Assembly: GCF_002019635.1 (NCBI RefSeq)
Contig: NZ_KV917371.1
Span: 2,028,001-2,092,000, forward strand
Direction: 5' to 3'
DNA: 64,000 nt
Source of the DNA: Metabacillus halosaccharovorans
GTDB taxonomy: Bacteria > Bacillota > Bacilli > Bacillales > Bacillaceae
Part shown: one piece after another, positions 10,833 through 19,266 of the stretch
Layout: each line of letters opens with the position of its first letter
Position numbering within the stretch: position 1 is the first letter of the stretch
Program-made: the position numbers and the translations under genes
The notes under the pieces: model-generated
Told to the model about the DNA's origin: nothing
Databases searched by the model: none
Seen by the model: only the letters and a program-made list of their open reading frames with translations

Positions 10833-11270
10833 TTGAACATGGATTTTAATTTATTTATGAATGATGTTGTCCAACAAGCTCGTAAAGAAATCGTTGCAGC
10901 AGGTTATACAGAACTTACAAGTCCGGAAGAGGTTGATGAGGTACTGAATAAAAAAGGAACAACACTTGTAATGGTTAACAGTGTTTGTGGTTGTGCCGGC
11001 GGTATCGCGAGACCAGCTGCAGCACATGCTGTTCATTATGACAAACGCCCTGATCAACTGGTTACTGTATTTGCGGGTCAAGATAAGGATGCAACTGCAA
11101 GGGCACGTGAAATGTTCACAGGGTACCCGCCTTCATCTCCATCATTTGCTTTATTGAAGGATGGAAAGCTGCTGACAATGGTTGAACGTCATGAAATTGA
11201 AGGTCATGATCCGATGTCAGTTGTAGCGAAGTTGCAATCAGCTTTTGACGAGTATTGTGAAGAAGTATAA
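10833..11270 (+). CDS. brxB: Bacilliredoxin BrxB (YqiW), de-bacillithiolating redox protein
   Basis: Small thioredoxin-like cytoplasmic protein of the YphP/YqiW family that removes bacillithiol from oxidised protein cysteines. The active-site CxC is NSVCGCAGG with Cys52 and Cys54. The rest ([46 protein letters not shown] in turn) is family-typical and the length of 145 residues is standard. The start is a TTG at 10833 with AAAGGAGA upstream; an internal ATG two codons later is possible but its spacing is longer. It has its own terminator. In B. subtilis this gene lies at the same yqi/yqj border. Confidence 0.93.
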   Translation: MNMDFNLFMNDVVQQARKEIVAAGYTELTSPEEVDEVLNKKGTTLVMVNSVCGCAGGIARPAAAHAVHYDKRPDQLVTVFAGQDKDATARAREMFTGYPPSSPSFALLKDGKLLTMVERHEIEGHDPMSVVAKLQSAFDEYCEEV

Positions 11271-11284
11271 TACATGAAAAAAGT

Positions 11285-11325
11285 CAAAGAGACATGGTGA
11301 TGGTCACATGTCTCTTTATTTTTGG
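11285..11325 (+). terminator. Terminator after brxB
   Basis: AAAGAGACATG pairs with CATGTCTCTTT around a short loop with an extra GTGA/TCA pairing, followed by TTATTTTT. Confidence 0.8.
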
Positions 11326-11414
11326 ATAATATATACAATGTTTTTGCGGGTTTATTCACTTTTTCGGAAAAGTTTTAATCATCATAATATTTTTATAAAT
11401 ACATTTTTATAAAT

Positions 11415-11471
11415 ATTGATTGCATAAATATTAACCTGTGATAAAATACAAATTATCGAATAAATATTAGA
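11415..11471 (+). promoter_or_regulatory. artP promoter with two ARG-box-like sites
   Basis: A TTGATT -35-like hexamer (about 11416) stands 17-18 bases before TGATAAAAT. Two similar segments, TGCATAAATATTAAC (11421-11435) and CGAATAAATATTAGA (11457-11471), flank the -10 and resemble the ArgR/AhrC box (GAATwwwwATTC core). This supports arginine as the substrate of the following transporter; binding is inferred. Confidence 0.5.
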
Positions 11472-11532
11472 TAGATTATCGTACATATGTAGATAATACT
11501 AAAAAGATAATACATTATAGGAGGAAACTAAA

Positions 11533-12327
11533 ATGAAGAAACTTTCGTTATTCATTATAAGCTTATTAGTTGTAGGTTTACTAGCTGCTTGCGGAACAGC
11601 TGAGCAGGAAGGAAATGATACTTCATCTGGTGCAGAAGGAGAGGACAAAAAAGTATTAAAGATGGCAACATCTGCTGATTATCCTCCTTTTGAATATATT
11701 GATACGGCAAAAGGCAGTGACATCATTGGTTTTGATATTGATTTAGTAAATGCTCTAGCAGAAAAAACCGGATATGAAGTTGAAATTCAAGATATGGATT
11801 TTAATAGTTTGATTCCTGCATTACAAGCAAAACAAATTGATATCGTTCTATCAGGTATGACACCAACACCAGAGCGTGAAGAAAACGTAGATTTCTCAGA
11901 TGTTTACTATAGTGCAAAACATATGATCGTTTCACTTAAAGACAAGGAAATAAAAACAGTTGAGGAATTAGAAGGTAAAACAATTGGGGTTCAATTAGGA
12001 TCTATTCAAGAAGAAAAAGCAACTGAAATTTCAGAAGAAGTCAATCTTAAAATCGAAAATCGCAATAAAATCTCTGAATTAGTTCAAGAAATGAAATCAG
12101 GCCGAATTGACGCTGCTATTATTGAAGATAAAGTTGCTGAAGGCTATTTTGCAAAAGATGATCAATTAACAGGATTTACACTTGATTCAGCAGAAGAAGC
12201 TGGTTCAGCGATTGCATTCCAAAAAGGAAGCGAATATACAGAAGAGTTTAATAAAGCTTTAAATGAAATGAAAGAAAACGGCGAGCTTGACGAATTAATC
12301 GTAAAATGGTTTGGTGGGCAGGAATAA
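11533..12327 (+). CDS. artP: Arginine-type amino acid ABC transporter, substrate-binding lipoprotein
   Basis: Solute-binding protein of the polar amino acid (family 3) class, anchored outside the membrane by a lipidated Cys20 (lipobox LLAAC after a charged start and hydrophobic core). The mature part begins with a short Ser/Glu-rich linker, then ADYPPFEY, GFDIDLVNALAEKTG and LIPALQAKQIDIVLSGMTPTPER, all typical. Length 264 residues. It is the first gene of a binding protein-permease-ATPase set with the same order as B. subtilis artPQM (yqiXYZ). A stem-loop between it and the permease probably lets the binding protein be made in excess. ARG-box-like sites upstream point to arginine, but a different basic or polar amino acid is possible. 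Confidence 0.88.
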   Translation: MKKLSLFIISLLVVGLLAACGTAEQEGNDTSSGAEGEDKKVLKMATSADYPPFEYIDTAKGSDIIGFDIDLVNALAEKTGYEVEIQDMDFNSLIPALQAKQIDIVLSGMTPTPEREENVDFSDVYYSAKHMIVSLKDKEIKTVEELEGKTIGVQLGSIQEEKATEISEEVNLKIENRNKISELVQEMKSGRIDAAIIEDKVAEGYFAKDDQLTGFTLDSAEEAGSAIAFQKGSEYTEEFNKALNEMKENGELDELIVKWFGGQE

Positions 12328-12352
12328 GGGTAAATTGGAATTGATAGAGAGA

Positions 12353-12398
12353 GGCTAACTCAGAAGGGATTCCCTTAAGCTTGAGTCAGCCCTTTTTT
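12353..12398 (+). terminator. Attenuating stem-loop between artP and artQ
   Basis: GGCTAACTCA pairs with TGAGTCAGCC (one mismatch) with an inner GGGA/TCCC helix, followed by six T. It probably ends most transcripts after the binding-protein gene. Confidence 0.8.
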
Positions 12399-12459
12399 AT
12401 GGATGACAGTTTCTTTTATCAGTACTAAATATTGAAATGGAAAGGAGTTAGAGAAGGAA

Positions 12460-13122
12460 ATGGATATTTTGAATTTTTCTTCAATTGTTCCTTCACTTCC
12501 CTTTATTCTAGAGGGAATCTGGGTAACTTTAAAAATTGTTGTCTTATCCTTGTTGCTTGGATTCGTGTGGGGAATTATCCTTGCTTTATTTAAGATAAGT
12601 CGAATTAAACCGTTAATGTGGATTGCAGATGCGTATACTTCTATTTTTAGAGGGACTCCTCTTGTTCTGCAATTATTGATTATTTATTTTGGTTTACCGC
12701 AAATTCTCGGGTTTCCAATTGACCCATATCCAGCTGCAGTTGCTGCCTTTACATTAAATTCGGGAGCATATATTTCAGAGATTATTCGTGCTGGAATTAA
12801 TGCAATAGATAAAGGTCAACAAGAGGCATCAATGGCATTAGGTGTTCCTTATTCAAAAATGATGAAGGACATTATCTTACCACAAGCATTTAAAAACATC
12901 TTACCTGCATTAATGAATGAATTTATTACACTAACAAAAGAATCAGCTATTGTAACGGTAATCGGTGTACAAGATATTATGAGAAGAGCATATCAAGTTG
13001 GAGCAGATTCTTATAATTATTTTGCACCATTAATTTTTGCAGGATTAATTTATTATCTATTAGTCATGTTCTTAACACTTCTTGGTAAGGGAATAGAAGG
13101 GAGAATGAGACGAAGTGATTAA
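12460..13122 (+). CDS. artQ: Amino acid ABC transporter permease
   Basis: Integral membrane permease of the HisM/GlnP type. Hydrophobic segments begin at about residues 20, 55, 90, 150 and 185. The EAA loop, here [22 protein letters not shown] around residues 127-148, is the contact site for the ATPase. The N-terminal stretch with [16 protein letters not shown] and [20 protein letters not shown] is typical of the polar amino acid class. Length 220 residues. AAAGGAGT precedes the ATG. The stop codon overlaps the start of the ATPase gene by eight bases, so permease and ATPase are coupled. Confidence 0.92.
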   Translation: MDILNFSSIVPSLPFILEGIWVTLKIVVLSLLLGFVWGIILALFKISRIKPLMWIADAYTSIFRGTPLVLQLLIIYFGLPQILGFPIDPYPAAVAAFTLNSGAYISEIIRAGINAIDKGQQEASMALGVPYSKMMKDIILPQAFKNILPALMNEFITLTKESAIVTVIGVQDIMRRAYQVGADSYNYFAPLIFAGLIYYLLVMFLTLLGKGIEGRMRRSD

Positions 13123-13837
13123 AGTAGACAATTTGCATAAATCATACGGGAAATTAGACGTTTTAAAAGGGATATCAACGACAATTGCTTCAGGTGAGGT
13201 AATTGCCATCATTGGTCCTTCCGGTTCAGGGAAATCAACCTTTTTACGTTGCTTGAATTTATTAGAAAAACCTACTGATGGTAAAATTCATATCAATAGT
13301 ATCGATATAACGGATCGTAAAACAGATATTGCAAAAGTTAGACAAAATGTAGGAATGGTGTTTCAGCATTTTCATCTTTTTCCTCATAAAACCGTACTGG
13401 ATAATATTACGTATGCACCAATTACGGTTAAGGGTTTCTCCAAACAGGAAGCTGAGGAGAAAGGGAATGATTTATTGAAAAAAGTAGGTCTTCTAGAAAA
13501 GGCTGATTCATATCCTAATCGTTTATCGGGAGGGCAAAAGCAAAGGGTCGCCATTGCGAGAGCACTTGCGATGAATCCAGATGTTATGTTATTTGATGAG
13601 CCAACATCTGCACTGGATCCGGAGATGGTAAAAGAAGTTCTGGAAGTAATGAAGGATTTAGCGCAAACCGGGATGACGATGGCTATCGTTACACATGAAA
13701 TGGGCTTTGCAAAAGAAGTCGCAGATCGAGTTCTTTTCTTAGACGGAGGGTTATTGGTTGAAGACGCACCTCCTGGTGATTTCTTCACAACACCAAAGAC
13801 AAAACGTGCACAGGAATTCTTAGAGAAAATGCTTTAA
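13115..13837 (+). CDS. artM: Amino acid ABC transporter ATP-binding protein
   Basis: Cytoplasmic ATPase that powers the ArtP/ArtQ importer. Walker [10 protein letters not shown] (about residues 33-41), Q-loop [12 protein letters not shown], signature LSGGQKQR (about 134-141), Walker [13 protein letters not shown] and the switch THEMGF are all intact. Length 240 residues is standard for the class. Translation starts at GTG 13115 inside the end of artQ. It is followed by a terminator, closing the three-gene transporter unit. Confidence 0.94.
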   Translation: MIKVDNLHKSYGKLDVLKGISTTIASGEVIAIIGPSGSGKSTFLRCLNLLEKPTDGKIHINSIDITDRKTDIAKVRQNVGMVFQHFHLFPHKTVLDNITYAPITVKGFSKQEAEEKGNDLLKKVGLLEKADSYPNRLSGGQKQRVAIARALAMNPDVMLFDEPTSALDPEMVKEVLEVMKDLAQTGMTMAIVTHEMGFAKEVADRVLFLDGGLLVEDAPPGDFFTTPKTKRAQEFLEKML

Positions 13838-13856
13838 AAAAGATGTATATATTTGA

Positions 13857-13888
13857 AAAAAAGGTGGTCATATTGATCATCTTTTTTT
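13857..13888 (+). terminator. Terminator after artM
   Basis: AAAAAAGGTGGTCA pairs with TGATCATCTTTTTT (two G-U pairs) around a three-base loop and ends in a T run. Confidence 0.85.
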
Positions 13889-13936
13889 GTTAATAGTGTA
13901 AAATATTCAACAGAATGATATGTTAAGGAGTTTTTT

Positions 13937-14890
13937 ATGTTCAAAATAGGTTACCGTACGGCAAAAACAGCTTTGGGTACTACGATTTCGATTATACTGG
14001 CACAGTTGATCGGCTTGGAGTATTATACATCTGCAGGAATTATCACCATTTTATGCATACAAGTAACAAAAAAGAAATCACTCAGGAGTTCGTGGGAACG
14101 ATTCCTAGCCTGTTCCCTTGCTATGATTTTTTCTTTTATTTTCTTTGAGGGAATTGCTTATCATCCGTTAATTATAGGTTTATTATTACTACTATTTATT
14201 CCTGCAACTGTCATCGTAAAAGCAACTCAAGGCATTGTAACAAGTACGGTCGTTATTTTTCATCTTTATAGTACAAATCACATTACCTTTCAAGTTATTG
14301 GGAATGAATTTTTACTAGTAACAATAGGTATTGGGGTTGCATTGGTGATGAATTTGTATATGCCGAGTGTTGAGAAGAAATTAAAAAACTATCAAATTCA
14401 AATTGAAGAGAATTTAGCAAGTATTTTTCAAGAAATTGAACTTTATCTGATTCAAAAAGATAGAAAATGGGATGGAAAAGAAATTACCATAACAGCACAG
14501 CTGATAAATGAGGCAAAAACATTGGCATTTCGTGATGTGGAAAATCATTTTTTACGTCATGAAAATTCATATTATCACTATTTTAAAATGAGAGAAAAAC
14601 AATTTGAAATTATCGAGCGCGTCATTCCCAGTATTACATCTATACATATTGCAGTCGAACAAAGTAAAATGATTGCTGACTTTCTACATGAACTTAAGGA
14701 AAATATCCATCCAGGCAATACTGCTCATAAGTTTTTAGTCCAGCTACTTAACATGAAGAAGTCTTTTGAAGAAATGGATCTACCGAAAACCAGAGAGGAA
14801 TTTGAAGCAAGAGCAGCTTTGTATCACTTTGTAAGAGAGATGGAGCAATATCTTATTATTAAAAGTCATTTTAAAGGAATGGAACCTTGA
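13937..14890 (+). CDS. yqjA: YqjA-like membrane protein, aromatic acid exporter family
   Basis: A two-part protein: an N-terminal half of about 145 residues with four or more hydrophobic helices (around residues 12-30, 35-45, 56-70, 77-95, 115-135), then a soluble, charged C-terminal half predicted to be helical and cytoplasmic. This layout and the start GYRTAKTALGTTISIILAQ match the ArAE_1/DUF939 family to which B. subtilis YqjA belongs. Length 317 residues. TAAGGAG precedes the ATG. It precedes the L,D-transpeptidase gene, as in B. subtilis. The substrate is unknown, and export of aromatic acids is only a family-level label. Confidence 0.85.
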   Translation: MFKIGYRTAKTALGTTISIILAQLIGLEYYTSAGIITILCIQVTKKKSLRSSWERFLACSLAMIFSFIFFEGIAYHPLIIGLLLLLFIPATVIVKATQGIVTSTVVIFHLYSTNHITFQVIGNEFLLVTIGIGVALVMNLYMPSVEKKLKNYQIQIEENLASIFQEIELYLIQKDRKWDGKEITITAQLINEAKTLAFRDVENHFLRHENSYYHYFKMREKQFEIIERVIPSITSIHIAVEQSKMIADFLHELKENIHPGNTAHKFLVQLLNMKKSFEEMDLPKTREEFEARAALYHFVREMEQYLIIKSHFKGMEP

Positions 14891-14928
14891 AGTAGTGATC
14901 ATATTAAGGGAAAAAGGATGCTGATGAA

Positions 14929-15453
14929 ATGAGATATTTGCTTCTTTTTCTTTTTATCGTTCAATCCCCAATTTGGCCTCTTGGAGAAAATCCCATGCCT
15001 GGTGATCCTTATCTCATTATTAATAAACAAAAAAATGAGATGGCATTTGTACATGAAAATGAAATAAAAGAGATCTATCAAGTGGCGACTGGTATAACAG
15101 AAGAGCTTACTCCTGAAGGGGAATTTACCGTAACCGTTAAAGCAGTTGATCCATATTATCGTAAAAAGGACATCCCTGGCGGTGACAAAAGAAATCCGCT
15201 TGGGACCAGGTGGATTGGGTTTGATGCTGAAGGAACAGATGGACGGACATATGGAATACACGGGACAAACAATGATAAATCAATAGGCTCCTATGTTACA
15301 CAGGGCTGTGTAAGATTGCAAAACAAAAAAGTGGAAGCTATTTACGAAAATATTCCTCTAGGTACAAAAGTTTTCATTACAAATTCTGACCGATCGTTTG
15401 AACAGCTGGCTATCGAAAATGGAGCAATACAAAAAGAGTCTGCACCTCAATAA
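14929..15453 (+). CDS. yqjB: L,D-transpeptidase (YkuD fold), YqjB-like
   Basis: Exported peptidoglycan cross-linking or anchoring enzyme. An N-terminal hydrophobic segment (residues 2-17) acts as signal peptide or anchor. The catalytic motif is present in order: His111 in GIHGTNND, then SYVTQGCVRLQ with the nucleophile Cys127 and Arg129. The body from residue 25 (DPYLIINKQKNEMAF) to 165 is essentially only the YkuD domain; no LysM domain is attached. Length 174 residues. The start at 14929 follows AAAAAGGATG; an ATG five bases earlier is followed at once by a stop. Its stop codon lies in the loop of the downstream terminator. Confidence 0.88.
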   Translation: MRYLLLFLFIVQSPIWPLGENPMPGDPYLIINKQKNEMAFVHENEIKEIYQVATGITEELTPEGEFTVTVKAVDPYYRKKDIPGGDKRNPLGTRWIGFDAEGTDGRTYGIHGTNNDKSIGSYVTQGCVRLQNKKVEAIYENIPLGTKVFITNSDRSFEQLAIENGAIQKESAPQ

Positions 15454-15474
15454 ATTGAGGTCAGGCTCTTTTTT
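15431..15474 (+). terminator. Terminator overlapping the yqjB stop codon
   Basis: AAAAAGAGTCTGCACCTCAA pairs with TTGAGGTCAGGCTCTTTTTT (one mismatch), loop TAAA; the stop codon TAA is in the loop. Confidence 0.9.
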
Positions 15475-15512
15475 AACAGGTAAGAAAGTATAAAGTTATA
15501 TACTTAGTGTTA

Positions 15513-15635
15513 GTGTCCAGCTTTAGCGCCTAGCCCCTCGAGGTCATAAGACGTAAATGAATTGAAGACAAAGAACGTCTTCTATTCATTTACGTCTTAT
15601 GCTTGTCGGAGCTGATCAAGGCGCTTGCGCATTTC
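15513..15635 (+). repeat. Structured intergenic repeat (Bacillaceae type)
   Basis: The element begins TGTCCAGCTTTAGCGCC and ends AAGGCGCTTGCGC, ends that pair with each other (AGCGCCT/AGGCGCT). Inside it, an 18-bp perfect inverted repeat (15545-15562 with 15584-15601) continues after one mismatch for six more pairs around a seven-base loop. Similar TGTCCAGCT...GCGCTTGCGC elements are, from memory, common between genes in Bacillaceae; no ORF is inside. It lies in the 500-base gap between yqjB and mce. Confidence 0.7.
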
Positions 15636-15747
15636 TTTATGCTCAGATAGTCTAAAACTTTATATAAGATCGTATAAGTAAACGTAGGCTCTCTTATTGA
15701 GATAAATTTGCTTCAATTGTTTTGATTAGTAATGGAGCTGAAATTTC

Positions 15748-15840
15748 CTAAAACCAAACAGAAACTCCTGCAAGTAACGTCGTAATCAGCATAACTCCAA
15801 TCATTAAATAAACAACAACTTTTTGTGTTTTACGGGACAT
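15748..15840 (-). CDS. Prli42-like 30-residue membrane peptide
   Basis: A 30-codon ORF on the minus strand starts with MSRKTQKVVVYLMIGVMLIT and ends in TLLAGVSVWF: a short basic N-terminus followed by a single membrane helix. ACAAGGAGTGAAG stands eight bases before the ATG, a strong ribosome site. Length, basic start and the KVVVYLM..ML..TLLAG pattern match Prli42, the miniprotein first found in Listeria that tethers the stressosome to the membrane and that is conserved in Bacillales. It stands alone, divergent from mce. The identity rests on pattern recall and a short sequence, so stressosome function here is inference. Confidence 0.75.
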   Translation of the reverse strand: MSRKTQKVVVYLMIGVMLITTLLAGVSVWF

Positions 15841-15965
15841 TTTTCTTCACTCCTTGTAAGTATTATTCTATCGTGAATAGATCGATCGGACAACCGTTAA
15901 AATGTGAAATTAATTCGTCAAAAATAGAGGGATTTCTTTTGAAGAAAGAGAAGATTATTATATCT

Positions 15966-15979
15966 TGATAACGTTTACA
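15966..15979 (+). promoter_or_regulatory. cre (CcpA) site upstream of mce-pccB
   Basis: TGATAACGTTTACA matches the cre consensus TGWNANCGNTNWCA at all 14 positions. It lies just before the mce ribosome site, where bound CcpA would block transcription. Confidence 0.7.
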
Positions 15980-16000
15980 AAAAAGGAGTGGATGTTACCA

Positions 16001-16429
16001 ATGGTAAAAAAAGTTGATCATATCGGTATTGCAGTGCATTCAATTGAAGAAGCATTGTTTTTCTATAAAGATATTTTACAACTACATTTTTTGGGAATGG
16101 AAGAAGTACACTCTCAGCAGGTAAAGGTTGCTTTTTTATCAGCTGGAGGAGAAACAAAGATTGAATTACTTGAACCAATGTCAGCAGATAGCCCAATTGC
16201 GAAATTTTTGGAAAAGAAAGGAGAAGGGATTCATCATATAGCATTCGGAGTGGATGATCTTTCTATTCGGCTGGAAGAACTAAAAATACGCGGTATTCCG
16301 CTTATTGATGAAGTTCCACGAAAAGGAGCAGCTAATAACTTAATTGCTTTTCTACATCCTAAAGCAGCTAAAAATGTATTAGTTGAGTTATGTGAAAAAA
16401 GCCATGGTGGTGATCGAGATGAATCATGA
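16001..16429 (+). CDS. mce: Methylmalonyl-CoA epimerase
   Basis: Vicinal-oxygen-chelate fold enzyme that converts (S)- to (R)-methylmalonyl-CoA, linking propionyl-CoA carboxylase with the mutase. Metal ligands fit KVDHIGIAV (His near residue 7), GEGIHHIAFGVDD (His near 79) and VLVELCEK (Glu near 129). Length 142 residues. The frame extends upstream to 15965, but a start at 16001 (MVKKVDHIG) puts the VOC strand at the N-terminus as in the family; AAAAGGAGTG is 10 bases upstream. The ATG at 15992 is too close to that site. It overlaps pccB by 11 bases. In B. subtilis the same place is held by yqjC. Confidence 0.9.
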   Translation: MVKKVDHIGIAVHSIEEALFFYKDILQLHFLGMEEVHSQQVKVAFLSAGGETKIELLEPMSADSPIAKFLEKKGEGIHHIAFGVDDLSIRLEELKIRGIPLIDEVPRKGAANNLIAFLHPKAAKNVLVELCEKSHGGDRDES

Positions 16430-17972
16430 TATCTATGACAAAATCAATGAATTATATGATAAAAGACGTGAAGTGGAGCTTGGAGGAGGGGATAAAAAAG
16501 TAGAAAAACAACACGAAAAGGGAAAACTAACAGCGAGAGAGAGAATTGACCTATTACTTGATGAGGGATCTTTCGTGGAAATAAACCCTTTTATCGAACA
16601 TAGATGCAATGATTTTGGACTTTCTTCTAAAAAAGGTCCTGGCGATGGTGTTGTTACCGGTTTTGGTAAAGTAAATGGAAGACCTGTTTATTTGTTTTCA
16701 CAGGATTTTACTGTTTTTGGTGGAGCGCTTGGAGAAATGCATGCAAAAAAAATTGCTGCTGTAATGGACCTTGCTGCAAAAAATGGAACACCTTTTATCG
16801 GTCTAAATGACTCGGGCGGTGCGAGAATCCAGGAAGGTGTGGTATCATTAGATGGTTACGGACAAGTTTTTTACCGAAATACGATCTATTCAGGAGTGAT
16901 TCCCCAAATTTCTGTCATTCTTGGACCTTGTGCTGGTGGAGCGGTCTACTCGCCGGCCATTACTGACTTTGTATTTATGGTAGAAAAGACTAGTCAGATG
17001 TTTATTACAGGACCTAAAGTGATAGAAACTGTCACAGGTGAAAAAATAAGCTCTGAGGATTTAGGCGGAGCTAATGTACATAATACAATTAGTGGTAATG
17101 CTCATTTTTCAGGAGTTACGGAAGTAGACGTCTTACTAAAAGTACGAAAATTATTAAGTTATTTACCACAAAATAATGAACAAAAGCCACCTGTATCTCA
17201 GTATAGTGGGGAATCCGATTATCGCCCGGATTTAACAGAGCTCATTCCATTTGATACTGTTCGTCCCTATGATGTTCGCCTTGTTGTTGAACAGGTAGTT
17301 GATAAAGGATCTTTTTTTGAAATACATAAAAACTTTGCCAAAAACATTGTGATTGGGTTAGCAAGGATTAAAGGAGAGGTTGTTGGACTTGTTTGTAATC
17401 AGCCAAAGTATTTGGCAGGCGGTTTAGATATTGATTCATCTGATAAAGCGGCCAGATTTATTCGCTTTTGTGACTCATTTCAAATTCCGCTAATTACATT
17501 TGAAGATGTTACAGGCTTTTTTCCGGGCGTTAAACAAGAGCACGGTGGAATTATCAGACATGGTGCGAAAATTTTATATGCATACTCTGAAGCAACAGTT
17601 CCGAAATTAACAGTTATCCTGAGAAAAGCCTATGGTGGTGCATATGTTGCATTAAATAGCAAATCTATAGGAGCAGATCTTGTCTTTGCTTGGCCTAATG
17701 CAGAGATAGCAGTAATGGGTCCACAAGGAGCAGCTAATATTATCTTTGCAAAGGAAATTGAGCAAAGTTCAGATCCTGAATTAACGAGAGCCCAAAAAAT
17801 CGAAGAGTATCGGGAAAAGTTTGCAAACCCTTATGTTGCAGCAAGTCAAGGGATGGTCGATGATGTCATTGATCCGCGGGATACTAGAATTAAGCTTATT
17901 CAGGCTCTCGACATGTTAAAAACAAAAAAAGAAAGTAGACCAGCAAAAAAACATGGGAATATTCCCCTTTAA
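16419..17972 (+). CDS. pccB: Acyl-CoA carboxylase carboxyltransferase, propionyl-CoA type beta subunit
   Basis: Carboxyltransferase subunit that moves CO2 from biotin to propionyl-CoA, giving (S)-methylmalonyl-CoA. Two crotonase-like halves are seen: the N-terminal one with GGARIQEGVVSLDGYG and PCAGGAVYSPAITDF (about residues 122-186), the C-terminal one with DVTGFFPGVKQEHGGIIRHGAK and KAYGGAYVALNSK. Length 517 residues. The start is set at ATG 16419, overlapping mce. No biotin carboxylase or biotin carrier gene is in the window, so partners must be encoded elsewhere, perhaps shared with acetyl-CoA carboxylase. B. subtilis YqjD is the counterpart. Another short acyl-CoA as substrate is possible. 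Confidence 0.9.
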   Translation: MNHDIYDKINELYDKRREVELGGGDKKVEKQHEKGKLTARERIDLLLDEGSFVEINPFIEHRCNDFGLSSKKGPGDGVVTGFGKVNGRPVYLFSQDFTVFGGALGEMHAKKIAAVMDLAAKNGTPFIGLNDSGGARIQEGVVSLDGYGQVFYRNTIYSGVIPQISVILGPCAGGAVYSPAITDFVFMVEKTSQMFITGPKVIETVTGEKISSEDLGGANVHNTISGNAHFSGVTEVDVLLKVRKLLSYLPQNNEQKPPVSQYSGESDYRPDLTELIPFDTVRPYDVRLVVEQVVDKGSFFEIHKNFAKNIVIGLARIKGEVVGLVCNQPKYLAGGLDIDSSDKAARFIRFCDSFQIPLITFEDVTGFFPGVKQEHGGIIRHGAKILYAYSEATVPKLTVILRKAYGGAYVALNSKSIGADLVFAWPNAEIAVMGPQGAANIIFAKEIEQSSDPELTRAQKIEEYREKFANPYVAASQGMVDDVIDPRDTRIKLIQALDMLKTKKESRPAKKHGNIPL

Positions 17973-17993
17973 CTTATTTGGAGGTAATGATTG

Positions 17994-19115
17994 ATGATCA
18001 ATAAACAACGATTACTTGATGAATTTTTAGAGCTTGTTCAAATTGATTCGGAAACAAAATTTGAAACAGAAATTGCAAAAGTACTTAAAACCAAATTCAC
18101 AGAACTAGGCTTAGAAGTGATTGAAGATGACTCCATGAAAACAACAGGGCATGGAGCTGGAAACTTAATCTGTACACTTGAAGCAAAAACTGAAAATATC
18201 GATACTATTTATTTTACATCACACATGGACACGGTTGTTCCAGGTAAAGGCATTAAACCTAGCATTAAAGATGGGTATGTAGTGACAGATGGAACGACAA
18301 TTCTAGGTGCAGATGATAAGGCTGGACTAGCGGCTATGCTTGAGGCAATTAAGACCTTGAAGGAACAAAATATTGCACATGGTAAAATCGAATTTGTGAT
18401 TACTGCTGGTGAAGAGTCAGGACTTGTAGGTGCTAAAGCATTAGATCCTAGCCTTATGACGGCCAAATATGGATATGCGCTCGACAGTGATGGTAAAGTA
18501 GGTACAATCATTGTAGCTGCACCAACTCAAGCTAAAGTAAAAGCGACGATTTATGGAAAAACTGCACATGCCGGTGTAGCGCCTGAAAAAGGTGTTTCTG
18601 CTATCACAATCGCTGCAAAGGCTATTGCCAAAATGCCATTAGGAAGAATTGATCACGAAACGACAGCGAACATCGGTCGCTTTGAGGGTGGGACACAGAC
18701 TAATATTGTTTGTGACCTTGTTCATATTCTAGCTGAAGCAAGATCGCTTATTCCGGAAAAAATGGAAGCGCAAGTGAAAAAAATGAAAGAAGCATTTGAA
18801 AATGTTGCCTCTGAAATGGGTGGAAGAGCTGAAGTAGAAGTGGATGTTATGTACCCTGGGTTTAAATTTGGTCATGGCGATCATGTTGTTGAAGTGGCAA
18901 AGCGAGCTGCAGCTAAAATAGGTCGTGACAGTGAGCTTCAAACAAGTGGTGGCGGCAGTGATGCAAACGTCATTGCAGGGAATGGGGTTCCAACTGTCAA
19001 TTTAGCTGTTGGGTACGAAGAAATTCATACAACAAACGAAAAAATGCCAATTGAAGAACTTGAGAAAACCGCTGAACTGGTTTTGGCTATCATTCAAGAA
19101 GTGGCACAACAATAA
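17994..19115 (+). CDS. yqjE: M20-family metallopeptidase, tripeptidase (PepT-like) YqjE
   Basis: Zinc aminopeptidase of the M20/PepT class, likely cytoplasmic (no signal peptide), releasing N-terminal residues from short peptides. Metal and catalytic residues in order: His77 and Asp79 in TSHMDTVVPG, Asp in LGADDKAG, the Glu pair in AGEESGLVG, Asp in YALDSDG and His in EEIHTTNEKM near the C-terminus. A dimerisation domain with KTAHAGVAPEKG sits between. Length 373 residues. The start is ATG 17994, with GGAGGT upstream, not the TTG three bases before. It lies 21 bases after pccB and ends the mce-pccB-yqjE unit. Confidence 0.9.
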   Translation: MINKQRLLDEFLELVQIDSETKFETEIAKVLKTKFTELGLEVIEDDSMKTTGHGAGNLICTLEAKTENIDTIYFTSHMDTVVPGKGIKPSIKDGYVVTDGTTILGADDKAGLAAMLEAIKTLKEQNIAHGKIEFVITAGEESGLVGAKALDPSLMTAKYGYALDSDGKVGTIIVAAPTQAKVKATIYGKTAHAGVAPEKGVSAITIAAKAIAKMPLGRIDHETTANIGRFEGGTQTNIVCDLVHILAEARSLIPEKMEAQVKKMKEAFENVASEMGGRAEVEVDVMYPGFKFGHGDHVVEVAKRAAAKIGRDSELQTSGGGSDANVIAGNGVPTVNLAVGYEEIHTTNEKMPIEELEKTAELVLAIIQEVAQQ

Positions 19116-19122
19116 AAACAAG

Positions 19123-19148
19123 AAGCTGTCTTATATGACAGCTTTTTG
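19123..19148 (+). terminator. Terminator after yqjE
   Basis: AAGCTGTC pairs with GACAGCTT around a six-base loop, followed by TTTTGG. Confidence 0.8.
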
Positions 19149-19266
19149 GTGTTTATTACCCAAAATGTATGAATTCCTCCATTTCACAAGATTATTACCA
19201 TCAATACTTTTAAGAAAAAGAAAGAAAATAAAAGGGTAGGTGATCTTATAAAAGGAGGGGTTTGTA

